This document shows, piece after piece, positions 32,676 through 45,663 of a DNA stretch of 64,000 nucleotides (its first letter is position 1; each line of letters opens with the position of its first letter). The position numbers and the translations under genes are program-made. This DNA is from Colletes latitarsis (Eukaryota > Arthropoda > Insecta > Hymenoptera > Colletidae): positions 4,340,001 through 4,404,000 of the forward strand of contig NC_135141.1 of assembly GCF_051014445.1 (NCBI RefSeq). Reading direction: 5' to 3'. The notes below the pieces were generated by a model that saw only the letters and a list, made by a program, of their open reading frames with translations, searched no databases and was not told the DNA's origin.

Positions 32676-34414
32676 CGGTGTCATCCTTTAAAATATTGAT
32701 CGAAACCAGGTTTTATTGACTGTTGCTGTCTGGTACCACATTACTACGTGATTCAAATCCGAAAAAACCCAGGATCTGGCCAACAGGTATGCGAAGAAGG
32801 CAAAATCATGTGCCAGGTGCGGGCATAACCCAGACCTAACCCAGACCTAACCGGTGTCATCCTTTAAAATATTGATCGAAACCAGGATTTATTGACTGTT
32901 ACTGTGTGGTACCACATTACTACGTGACTCAAATCTGAAAAAACCCAGGATCTGGCCAACAAGTATGCGAAGAAGGCAAAATCTTGAGCCAGATGCGGGC
33001 ATAACCCAGACCTGACCGGTTTTATCCTGTAAAATATTGATCGATACCAGGTTTAATTGACTGTTACTGTGTGGTATCACATTACTACGTGATTCAAACC
33101 CGAAAAAACCCAGGATCTGGCCAACACGAACCCGGAAGAGGCAAAATCATGAGCCAGATGCGGGCATAACCCAGACCTAACACAGACCTATCCCGTGTTA
33201 CCGACTAAAATACTGACCGAATTCGGTTTTAATTCACTGTTACTGGGTGGTACCACATTACTACGTGATTCAGACCCGAAAAAACCCAGGATGTGGTAAA
33301 CAAGTACGCGAAGAAGGCAAAATCATGATCCAGATGCGGGCATAACCCAGACCTAACCCAGACCTAACCGGTGTTATCCACTAAAATATTGATCGATACC
33401 AGGTTTAATTGAATGGTACTGTGTGGTTCCACATTACTACGTGATTCAAACCCAGACCTAACCCAGGATCTGGCCAACAAGTATGCGAAAAAGGCAAAAT
33501 CTTGAGCCAGATGCGGGCATAACCCAGACCTAACCCAGACCTAATCGGTGTCATCCTTTAAAATATTGATCGAAACCAGGTTTTATTGACTGTTGCTGTC
33601 TGGTACCACATTACTACGTGATTCAAATCCGAAAAAACCCAGGATCTGGCCAACAGGTATGCGAAGAAGGCAAAATCATGTGCCAGGTGCGGGCATAACC
33701 CAGACCTAACCCAGACCTAACCGGTGTCATCCTTTAAAATATTGATCGAAACCAGGATTTATTGACTGTTACTGTGTGGTACCACATTACTACGTGACTC
33801 AAATCTGAAGAAACCCAGGATCTGGCCAACAAGTATGCGAAGAAGGCAAAATCTTGAGCCAGATGCGGGCATAACCCAGACCTGACCGGTTTTATCCTGT
33901 AAAATATTGATCGATACCAGGTTTAATTGACTGTTACTGTGTGGTATCACATTACTACGTGATTCAAACCCGAAAAAACCCAGGATCTGGCCAACACGAA
34001 TCCGGAAGAGGCAAAATCATGAGCCAGATGCGGGCATAACCCAGACCTAACACAGACCTATCCCGTGTTACCGACTAAAATACTGACCGAATTCGGTTTT
34101 AATTCACTGTTACTGGGTGGTATCACATTACTACGTGATTCAGACCCGAAAAAACCCAGGATGTGGTAAACAAGTACGCGAAGAAGGCAAAATCATGATC
34201 CAGATGCGGGCATAACCCAGACCTAACCCAGACCTAACCGGTGTTATCCACTAAAATATTGATCGATACCAGGTTTAATTGAATGGTACTGTGTGGTTCC
34301 ACATTACTACGTGATTCAAACCCAGACCTAACCCAGGATCTGGCCAACAAGTATGCGAAAAAGGCAAAATCTTGAGCCAGATGCGGGCATAACCCAGACC
34401 TAACCCAGACCTAA
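32675..34414. repeat. 870-bp pentamer HOR, two copies
   Basis: There are two tandem units of five monomers, 870 bp apart (matching points 32889 and 33759). Unit order by core: gttttattgactgttgctg, ggatttattgactg, the gaatccggaagagg tail type, aattcggttttaattc, and the gaatggtactgtgtggttcc type ending gcgaaaaaggcaaaatcttg. The block ends at the ctaatcggtg junction near 34415. Confidence 0.88.
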
Positions 34415-34434
34415 TCGGTGTTATCCACTAAAAT

Positions 34435-37400
34435 ATTGATCGAAACCAAGTTTAAGTGACTGTTTCTGAGTGGTACCACATTACTACGTGATTCAAACCC
34501 TAAAAAACCAAGGATCTGGGCAAGAAGGTTGCGGAAAAGGCAAAATCATTAGCCAGATGCGGGCATAACACAGACATAACCCAGACCTAACCGGTGTTAC
34601 CGACTAAAATACTGACCGAATTCGGGTTTAATTCACTGTTACTGGGTGGTACCACGTTACTACGTGATTCAAACACGAAAAAAGCCAGGATCTGGCCAAC
34701 AAGTATGCGAAGAAGGCAAAATCATGAGCCAGATGCGGGCATAACCCAGACCTAACACAGACCTGACCGGTTTTATCCTCTAAAATATTGATCGATACCA
34801 GGTTTAATTGAAAGGTACTGTGTGGTTGCACATTACCACGTGATTCAAACCCAGACCTAACCCAGGATCTGGCCAACAAGTATGCGTAAAAGGCAAAATC
34901 ATGAGCCAGATGCGGGCATAACCCAGACCTAACCCAGACCTAACCAGTGTCATCCTTTAAAATATTGATCGAAACAGGATTTATTTACTGTTACTGTGTG
35001 GTACCACATTACTACGTGACTCAAATCTGAAAAAACCCAGGATCTGGCCAACAAGTATGCGAAGAAGGCAAAATCATGAGCCAGATGCGGGCATAACCCA
35101 GACCTAACCGGTTCTATCCTCTAAAATGTGGATCGAAACCAGGTTTAATTGACTGTTCAGTGTGGTATCACATTACTACGTGATTCAAACCGAGAAAACC
35201 CAGGATCTGGCCGACAAGTATGCGAAGAAGGCAAAATCATGAGCCAGATGCGGGCATAACCCAGACCTTACCAAGACCTAACCGGTGTTACCAACTAAAA
35301 TACTGACCGTATCCAGGTTTAATTGACTGTTACTGTGTGGTACCACATTACTACGTGATTCAAACCCGAAAAAAACCCAGGATATGGCCAACAAGTATGC
35401 GAAGAAGGCAAAACCACGAGCCAGATGCGGGCATAACCCAGACCTAACCCAGACCTAACCAGTGTCATCCTTTAAAATATTGATCGAAACAGGATTTATT
35501 TTCTGTTACTGTGTGGTACCACATTACTACGTGACTCAAATCTGAAAAAACCCAGGATCTGGCCAACAAGTATGCGAAGAAGGCAAAATCATGAGCCAGA
35601 TGCGGGCATAACCCAGACCTAACCGGTTCTATCCTCTAAAATGTGGATCGAAACTAGGTTTAATTGACTGTTCAGTGTGGTATCACATTACTACGTGATT
35701 CAAACCGAGAAAACCCAGGATCTGGCCGACAAGTATGCGAAGAAGGCAAAATCATGAGCCAGATGCGGGCATAACCCAGACCTAACCAAGACCTAACCGG
35801 TGTTACCGACTAAAATACTGACCGTATCCAGGTTTAATTGACTGTTACTGTGTGGTACCACATTACTACGTGATTCAAACCCGAAAAAAACCCAGGATAT
35901 GGCCAACAAGTATGCGAAGAAGGCAAAACCACGAGCCAGATGCGGGCATAACCCAGACCTAACCCAGACCTAACCAGTGTCATCCTTTAAAATATTGATC
36001 GAAACAGGATTTATTTACTGTTACTGTGTGGTACCACATTACTACGTGACTCAAATCTGAAAAAACCCAGGATCTGGCCAACAAGTATGCGAAGAAGGCA
36101 AAATCATGAGCCAGATGCGGGCATAACCCAGACCTAACCGGTTCTATCCTCTAAAATGTGGATCGAAACCAGGTTTAATTGACTGTTCAGTGTGGTATCA
36201 CATTACTACGTGATTCAAACCGAGAAAACCCAGGATCTGGCCGACAAGTATGCGAAGAAGGCAAAATCATGAGCCAGATGCGGGCATAACCCAGACCTAA
36301 CCAAGACCTAACCGGTGTTACCGACTAAAATACTGACCGTATCCAGGTTTAATTGACTGTTACTGTGTGGTACCACATTACTACGTGATTCAAACCCGAA
36401 AAAAACCCAGGATATGGCCAACAAGTATGCGAAGAAGGCAAAACCACGAGCCAGATGCGGGCATAACCCAGACCTAACCCAGACCTAAACGGTGTCATCC
36501 TTTAAAATATTGATCGAAACCAGGTTTTATTGACTGTTGCTGTCTGGTACCACATTACTACGTGATTCAAATCCGAAAAAACCCAGGATCTGGCCAACAG
36601 GTATGCGAAGAAGGCAAAATCATGTGCCAGGTGCGGGCATAACCCAGACCTAACCCAGACCTAACCGGTGTCATCCTTTAAAATATTGATCGAAACCAGG
36701 ATTTATTGACTGTTACTGTGTGGTACCACATTACTACGTGACTCAAATCTGAAAAAACCCAGGATCTGGCCAACAAGTATGCGAAGAAGGCAAAATCATG
36801 AGCCAGATGCGGGCATAACCCAGACCTAACCGGTTCTATCCTCTAAAATGTGGATCGAAACCAGGTTTAATTGACTGTTCAGTGTGGTATCACATTACTA
36901 CGTGATTCAAACCGAGAAAACCCAGGATCTGGCCGACAAGTATGCGAAGAAGGCAAAATCATGAGCCAGATGCGGGCATAACCCAGACCTAACCAAGACC
37001 TAACCGGTGTTACCGACTAAAATACTGACCGTATCCAGGTTTAATTGACTGTTACTGTGTGGTACCACATTACTACGTGATTCAAACCCGAAAAAAACCC
37101 AGGATATGGCCAACAAGTATGCGAAGAAGGCAAAACCACGAGCCAGATGCGGGCATAACCCAGACCTAACCCAGACCTAAACGGTGTCATCCTTTAAAAT
37201 ATTGATCGAAACCAGGTTTTATTGACTGTTGCTGTCTGGTACCACATTACTACGTGATTCAAATCCGAAAAAACCCAGGATCTGGCCAACAGGTATGCGA
37301 AGAAGGCAAAATCATGTGCCAGGTGCGGGCATAACCCAGACCTAACCCAGACCTAACCGGTGTCATCCTTTAAAATATTGATCGAAACCAGGATTTATTG

Positions 37401-38940
37401 ACTGTTACTGTGTGGTACCACATTACTACGTGACTCAAATCTGAAAAAACCCAGGATCTGGCCAACAAGTATGCGAAGAAGGCAAAATCTTGAGCCAGAT
37501 GCGGGCATAACCCAGACCTGACCGGTTTTATCCTGTAAAATATTGATCGATACCAGGTTTAATTGACTGTTACTGTGTGGTATCACATTACTACGTGATT
37601 CAAACCCGAAAAAACCCAGGATCTGGCCAACACGAACCCGGAAGAGGCAAAATCATGAGCCAGATGCGGGCATAACCCAGACCTAACACAGACCTATCCC
37701 GTGTTACCGACTAAAATACTGACCGAATTCGGTTTTAATTCACTGTTACTGGGTGGTACCACATTACTACGTGATTCAGACCCGAAAAAACCCAGGATGT
37801 GGTAAACAAGTACGCGAAGAAGGCAAAATCATGATCCAGATGCGGGCATAACCCAGACCTAACCCAGACCTAACCGGTGTTATCCACTAAAATATTGATC
37901 GATACCAGGTTTAATTGAATGGTACTGTGTGGTTCCACATTACTACGTGATTCAAACCCAGACCTAACCCAGGATCTGGCCAACAAGTATGCGAAAAAGG
38001 CAAAATCTTGAGCCAGATGCGGGCATAACCCAGACCTAACCCAGACCTAATCGGTGTCATCCTTTAAAATATTGATCGAAACCAGGTTTTATTGACTGTT
38101 GCTGTCTGGTACCACATTACTACGTGATTCAAATCCGAAAAAACCCAGGATCTGGCCAACAGGTATGCGAAGAAGGCAAAATCATGTGCCAGGTGCGGGC
38201 ATAACCCAGACCTAACCCAGACCTAACCGGTGTCATCCTTTAAAATATTGATCGAAACCAGGATTTATTGACTGTTACTGTGTGGTACCACATTACTACG
38301 TGACTCAAATCTGAAGAAACCCAGGATCTGGCCAACAAGTATGCGAAGAAGGCAAAATCTTGAGCCAGATGCGGGCATAACCCAGACCTGACCGGTTTTA
38401 TCCTGTAAAATATTGATCGATACCAGGTTTAATTGACTGTTACTGTGTGGTATCACATTACTACGTGATTCAAACCCGAAAAAACCCAGGATCTGGCCAA
38501 CACGAATCCGGAAGAGGCAAAATCATGAGCCAGATGCGGGCATAACCCAGACCTAACACAGACCTATCCCGTGTTACCGACTAAAATACTGACCGAATTC
38601 GGTTTTAATTCACTGTTACTGGGTGGTATCACATTACTACGTGATTCAGACCCGAAAAAACCCAGGATGTGGTAAACAAGTACGCGAAGAAGGCAAAATC
38701 ATGATCCAGATGCGGGCATAACCCAGACCTAACCCAGACCTAACCGGTGTTATCCACTAAAATATTGATCGATACCAGGTTTAATTGAATGGTACTGTGT
38801 GGTTCCACATTACTACGTGATTCAAACCCAGACCTAACCCAGGATCTGGCCAACAAGTATGCGAAAAAGGCAAAATCTTGAGCCAGATGCGGGCATAACC
38901 CAGACCTAACCCAGACCTAATCGGTGTTATCCACTAAAAT
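34435..38940. repeat. Higher-order repeat, 4.5-kb copy 2 with a 692-bp internal gain
   Basis: This is the second copy of the block at 30628. It is longer because it holds an additional four-monomer segment of 692 bp (about 36489-37180). In monomer types that segment is gttttattgactgttgctg, ggatttattgactg, taaaatgtggatcg and ccgtatccagg, a duplicate of its local neighbours. Otherwise the order of monomers and private variants is the same. Confidence 0.83.
37181..38920. repeat. 870-bp pentamer HOR, two more copies
   Basis: This has the same five-monomer unit and private variants as the pair at 32675, at a 4,506-bp offset (matching points 37395 and 38265). Confidence 0.88.
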
Positions 38941-39189
38941 ATTGATCGAAACCAAGTTTAAGTGACTGTTTCTGAGTGGTACCACATTACTACGTGATTC
39001 AAACCCTAAAAAACCAAGGATCTGGGCAAGAAGGTTGCGGAAAAGGCAAAATCATTAGCCAGATGCGGGCATAACACAGACATAACCCAGACCTAACCGG
39101 TGTTACCGACTAAAATACTGACCGAATTCGGGTTTAATTCACTGTTACTGGGTGGTACCACATTACTACGTGATTCAGACCCGAAAAAA

Positions 39190-41705
39190 CCCAGGATGTG
39201 GTAAACAAGTACGCGAAGAAGGCAAAATCATGATCCAGATGCGGGCATAACCCAGACCTAACCCAGACCTAACCGGTGTCATCCTTTAAAATATTGATCG
39301 AAACCAGGATTTATTGACTGTTACTGTGTGGTACCACATTACTACGTGACTCAAATCTGAAAAAACCCAGGATCTGGCCAACAAGTATGCGAAGAAGGCA
39401 AAATCTTGAGCCAGATGCGGGCATAACCCAGACCTGACCGGTTTTATCCTGTAAAATATTGATCGATACCAGGTTTAATTGACTGTTACTGTGTGGTATC
39501 ACATTACTACGTGATTCAAACCCGAAAAAACCCAGGATCTGGCCAACACGAACCCGGAAGAGGCAAAATCATGAGCCAGATGCGGGCATAACCCAGACCT
39601 AACACAGACCTATCCCGTGTTACCGACTAAAATACTGACCGAATTCGGTTTTAATTCACTGTTACTGGGTGGTACCACATTACTACGTGATTCAGACCCG
39701 AAAAAACCCAGGATGTGGTAAACAAGTACGCGAAGAAGGCAAAATCATGATCCAGATGCGGGCATAACCCAGACCTAACCCAGACCTAACCGGTGTTATC
39801 CACTAAAATATTGATCGATACCAGGTTTAATTGAATGGTACTGTGTGGTTCCACATTACTACGTGATTCAAACCCAGACCTAACCCAGGATCTGGCCAAC
39901 AAGTATGCGAAAAAGGCAAAATCTTGAGCCAGATGCGGGCATAACCCAGACCTAACCCAGACCTAATCGGTGTCATCCTTTAAAATATTGATCGAAACCA
40001 GGTTTTATTGACTGTTGCTGTCTGGTACCACATTACTACGTGATTCAAATCCGAAAAAACCCAGGATCTGGCCAACAGGTATGCGAAGAAGGCAAAATCA
40101 TGTGCCAGGTGCGGGCATAACCCAGACCTAACCCAGACCTAACCGGTGTCATCCTTTAAAATATTGATCGAAACCAGGATTTATTGACTGTTACTGTGTG
40201 GTACCACATTACTACGTGACTCAAATCTGAAGAAACCCAGGATCTGGCCAACAAGTATGCGAAGAAGGCAAAATCTTGAGCCAGATGCGGGCATAACCCA
40301 GACCTGACCGGTTTTATCCTGTAAAATATTGATCGATACCAGGTTTAATTGACTGTTACTGTGTGGTATCACATTACTACGTGATTCAAACCCGAAAAAA
40401 CCCAGGATCTGGCCAACACGAATCCGGAAGAGGCAAAATCATGAGCCAGATGCGGGCATAACCCAGACCTAACACAGACCTATCCCGTGTTACCGACTAA
40501 AATACTGACCGAATTCGGTTTTAATTCACTGTTACTGGGTGGTACCACATTACTACGTGATTCAGACCCGAAAAAACCCAGGATGTGGTAAACAAGTACG
40601 CGAAGAAGGCAAAATCATGATCCAGATGCGGGCATAACCCAGACCTAACCCAGACCTAACCGGTGTTATCCACTAAAATATTGATCGATACCAGGTTTAA
40701 TTGAATGGTACTGTGTGGTTCCACATTACTACGTGATTCAAACCCAGACCTAACCCAGGATCTGGCCAACAAGTATGCGAAAAAGGCAAAATCTTGAGCC
40801 AGATGCGGGCATAACCCAGACCTAACCCAGACCTAATCGGTGTCATCCTTTAAAATATTGATCGAAACCAGGTTTTATTGACTGTTGCTGTCTGGTACCA
40901 CATTACTACGTGATTCAAATCCGAAAAAACCCAGGATCTGGCCAACAGGTATGCGAAGAAGGCAAAATCATGTGCCAGGTGCGGGCATAACCCAGACCTA
41001 ACCCAGACCTAACCGGTGTCATCCTTTAAAATATTGATCGAAACCAGGATTTATTGACTGTTACTGTGTGGTACCACATTACTACGTGACTCAAATCTGA
41101 AGAAACCCAGGATCTGGCCAACAAGTATGCGAAGAAGGCAAAATCTTGAGCCAGATGCGGGCATAACCCAGACCTGACCGGTTTTATCCTGTAAAATATT
41201 GATCGATACCAGGTTTAATTGACTGTTACTGTGTGGTATCACATTACTACGTGATTCAAACCCGAAAAAACCCAGGATCTGGCCAACACGAATCCGGAAG
41301 AGGCAAAATCATGAGCCAGATGCGGGCATAACCCAGACCTAACACAGACCTATCCCGTGTTACCGACTAAAATACTGACCGAATTCGGTTTTAATTCACT
41401 GTTACTGGGTGGTACCACATTACTACGTGATTCAGACCCGAAAAAACCCAGGATGTGGTAAACAAGTACGCGAAGAAGGCAAAATCATGATCCAGATGCG
41501 GGCATAACCCAGACCTAACCCAGACCTAACCGGTGTTATCCACTAAAATATTGATCGATACCAGGTTTAATTGAATGGTACTGTGTGGTTCCACATTACT
41601 ACGTGATTCAAACCCAGACCTAACCCAGGATCTGGCCAACAAGTATGCGAAAAAGGCAAAATCTTGAGCCAGATGCGGGCATAACCCAGACCTAACCCAG
41701 ACCTA
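39190..41705. repeat. 870-bp pentamer HOR, nearly three copies
   Basis: The unit recurs with matching points at 39311, 40181 and 41051, all 870 bp apart. The first copy is entered part-way through, after a aattcgggttt monomer (about 39115-39240) joins directly to a ggatttattgactg monomer. The run ends at ctaatcggtg near 41705. Confidence 0.87.
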
Positions 41706-42703
41706 ATCGGTGTTATCCACTAAAATATTGATCGAAACCAAGTTTAAGTGACTGTTTCTGAGTGGTACCACATTACTACGTGATTCAAACCCTAAAAAAC
41801 CAAGGATCTGGGCAAGAAGGTTGCGGAAAAGGCAAAATCATTAGCCAGATGCGGGCATAACACAGACATAACCCAGACCTAACCGGTGTTACCGACTAAA
41901 ATACTGACCGAATTCGGGTTTAATTCACTGTTACTGGGTGGTACCACATTACTACGTGATTCAGACCCGAAAAAACCCAGGATGTGGTAAACAAGTACGC
42001 GAAGAAGGCAAAATCATGATCCAGATGCGGGCATAACCCAGACCTAACCCAGACCTAACCGGTGTTACCGACTAAAATACTGACCGAATTCGGGTTTAAT
42101 TCACTGTTACTGGGTGGTACCACATTACTACGTGATTCAGACCCGAAAAAACCCAGGATGTGTTGAACAAGTACGCGAAGAAGGCAAAATCATGATCCAG
42201 ATGCGGGCATAACCCAGACCTAACCCAGACCTGACCGGTGTTATCCACTAAAATATTGATCGATACCAGGTTTAATTGAATGGTACTGTGTGGTTCCACA
42301 TTACCACCTGATTCAAACCCAGACCTAACCCAGGATCTGGCCAACAAGTATGCGAAGAAGGCAAACTCATGAGCCAGATGCGGGCATAACCCAGACCTAA
42401 CCCAGACCTAACCGGGGTTACCGACTAAAATACTGACCGAATCCAGGATCAATTGACTGTCACTGTGAGGTGCCACATTACTACGTGATTCAAACCCGAA
42501 AAAACCCAGGATGTGGTAAACAAGTACGCGAAGAAGGCAAAATCATGATCCAGATGCGGGCATAACCCAGACCCAACCCAGACCTAACCGGTGTTATCCA
42601 CTAAAATATTGATCGATACCAGGTTTAATTGAATGGTACTGTGTGGCTCCACATAACTACGTGAGATAAACCCAGACCTAACCCAGGATCTGGCCAACAG
42701 GTA

Positions 42704-44849
42704 TGCGAAGAAGGCAAAGTCATGAGCCAGAGGCGGGCATAACCCAGACCTAACCGGTTCTATCCTCTAAAATGTGGATCGAAACCAGGTTTAATTGAGT
42801 GTTCAGTGTGGTATCACATTACTACGTGATTCAAACCGAGAAAACCCAGGATCTGGCCGACAAGTACGCGAAGAAGGCAAAATCATGATCCAGATGCGGG
42901 CATAACCCAGACCCAACCCAGACCTAACCGGGGTTACCGACTAAAATACTGACCGAATCCAGGATCAATTGACTGTCACTGTGAGGTGCCACATTACTAC
43001 GTGATTCAAACCCGAAAAAACCCAGGATGTGGTAAACAAGTACGCGAAGAAGGCAAAATCATGATCCAGATGCGGGCATAACCCAGACCTAACCCAGACC
43101 TAACCGGTGTTATCCACTAAAATATTGATCGATACCAGGTTTAATTGAATGGTACTGTGTGGTTCCACATTACTACGTGATTCAAACCCAGACCTAACCC
43201 AGGATCTGGCCAACAAGTATGCGAAAAAGGCAAAATCTTGAGCCAGATGCGGGCATAACCCAGACCTAACCCAGACCTAATCGGTGTTATCCACTAAAAT
43301 ATTGATCGAAACCAAGTTTAAGTGACTGTTTCTGAGTGGTACCACATTACTACGTGATTCAAACCCTAAAAAACCAAGGATCTGGGCAAGAAGGTTGCGG
43401 AAAAGGCAAAATCGTTAGCCAGATGCGGGCATAACACAGACATAACCCAGACCTAACCGGTGTTACCGACTAAAATACTGACCGAATTCGGGTTTAATTC
43501 ACTGTTACTGTGTGGTACCACGTTACTACGTGATTCAAACACGAAAAAAGCCAGGATCTGGCCAACAAGTATGCGAAGAAGGCAAAATCATGAGCCAGAT
43601 GCGGGCATAACCCAGACCTAACACAGACCTGACCGGTTTTATCCTCTAAAATATTGATCGATACCACGTTTAATTGAATGGTACTGTGTGGTTCCACATT
43701 ACTACGTGATTCAAACCCAGACCTAACCCAGGATCTGGCCAACAGGTATGCGAAGAAGGCAAAGTCATGAGCCAGATGCGGGCATAACCCAGACCTAACC
43801 CTGACCTAACCGGTTTTATCCTCTAAAATATTGATCGACACCAGGTTTAATTGACTGTTACTGTGTGGTATCACATTACTACGTGATTCAAACCCGAAAA
43901 AACCCAGGATCTGGCCAACACGAATCCGGAAAAGGCAAAATCATGAGCCAGATGCGGGCATAACCCAGACCTAACACAGACCTATCCGGTGTTACCGACT
44001 AAAATACTGACCGAATTCGGGTTTAATTCACTGTTCCTGGGTGGTACCACATTACTACGTGATTCAGACCCGAAAAGACCCAGCATGTGGTAAACAAGTA
44101 CGCGAAGAAGGCAAAATCATGATCCAGATGCGGGCATAACCCAGACCCAACCCAGACCTAACCGGTGTTATCCACTAAAATATTGATCGATACCAGGTTT
44201 AATTGAATGGTACTCTGTGGTTCCACATTACCACGTGATTCAAACCCAGACCTAACCCAGGATCTGGCACACAAGTATGCGAAGAAGGCAAAATCATGAG
44301 CCAGATGCGGGCATAACCCAGACCTAACCCAGACCTAACCGGTGTCATCCTTTAAAATATTGATCGAAACCAGGATTTATTGACTGTTACTGTGTGGTAC
44401 CACATTACTACGTGACTCAAATCTGAAAAAACCCAGGATCTGGCCAACAAGTATGCGAAGAAGGCAAAATAATGAGCCAGATGCGGGCATAACCCAGACC
44501 TAACCGGTTCTATCCTCTAAAATGTGGATCGAAACCAGGTTTAATTGACTGTTCAGTGTGGTATCACATTACTACGTGATTCTAACCGAGAAAACCCAGG
44601 ATCTGGCCGACAAGTATGCGAAGAAGGCAAAATCATGAGCCAGATGCGGGCATAACCCAGACCTAACCAAGACCTAACCGGTGTTACCGACTAAAATACT
44701 GACCGTATCCAGGTTTAATTGACTGTTACTGTGTGGTACCACATTACTACGTGATTCAAACCCGAAAAAAACCCAGGATATGGCCAGCAAGTATGCGAAG
44801 AAGGCAAAATCATGAGCCAGATGCGGGCATAACCCAGACCTAACCCAGA
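42704..44849. repeat. Duplication with 2,960-bp offset, copy 1
   Basis: This is about 2.15 kb carrying rare variants, such as gccagaggcgggc at 42727, ctgttcctggg near 44034, cccagcatgtgg near 44082 and attctaaccgag near 44579. All of these recur 2,960 bp later. Left of 42704 the two copies differ. Right of about 44850 they begin to differ again (ggatttattg here, ggttttattg in the partner). Confidence 0.85.
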
Positions 44850-45663
44850 CCTAACCGGTGTCATCCTTTAAAATATTGATCGAAACCAGGATTTATTGAC
44901 TGTTACTGTGTGGTACCACATTACTACGTGACTCAAATCTGAAAAAACCCAGGATCTGGCCAACAAGTATGCGAAGAAGGCAAAATCTTGAGCCAGATGC
45001 GGGCATAACCCAGACCTGACCGGTTTTATCCTGTAAAATATTGATCGATACCAGGTTTAATTGACTGTTACTGTGTGGTATCACATTACTACGTGATTCA
45101 AACCCGAAAAAACCCAGGATCTGGCCAACACGAACCCGGAAGAGGCAAAATCATGAGCCAGATGCGGGCATAACCCAGACCTAACACAGACCTATCCCGT
45201 GTTACCGACTAAAATACTGACCGAATTCGGTTTTAATTCACTGTTACTGGGTGGTACCACATTACTACGTGATTCAGACCCGAAAAAACTCAGGATGTGG
45301 TAAACAAGTACGCGAAGAAGGCAAAATCATGATCCAGATGCGGGCATAACCCAGACCTAACCCAGACCTAACCGGTGTTATCCACTAAAATATTGATCGA
45401 TACCAGGTTTAATTGAATGGTACTGTGTGGTTCCACATTACTACGTGATTCAAACCCAGACCTAACCCAGGATCTGGCCAACAAGTATGCGAAAAAGGCA
45501 AAATCTTGAGCCAGATGCGGGCATAACCCAGACCTAACCCAGACCTAACCGGTGTTACCGACTAAAATACTGACCGAATTCGGGTTTAATTCACTGTTAC
45601 TGGGTGGTACCACATTACTACGTGATTCAGACCCGAAAAAACCCAGGATGTGGTAAACAAGTA

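Larger units (their letters stand above)
30628..34434. repeat. Higher-order repeat, 3.8-kb copy 1
   Basis: The block starts with the monomer carrying aagtttaagtgactgtttctgagtgg. It reappears with a 3,814-bp offset in its first half (30814 to 34628; 31131 to 34945) and a 4,506-bp offset in its second half (32889 to 37395; 33759 to 38265). It contains three 515-bp trimers followed by two 870-bp pentamers. Confidence 0.85.
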
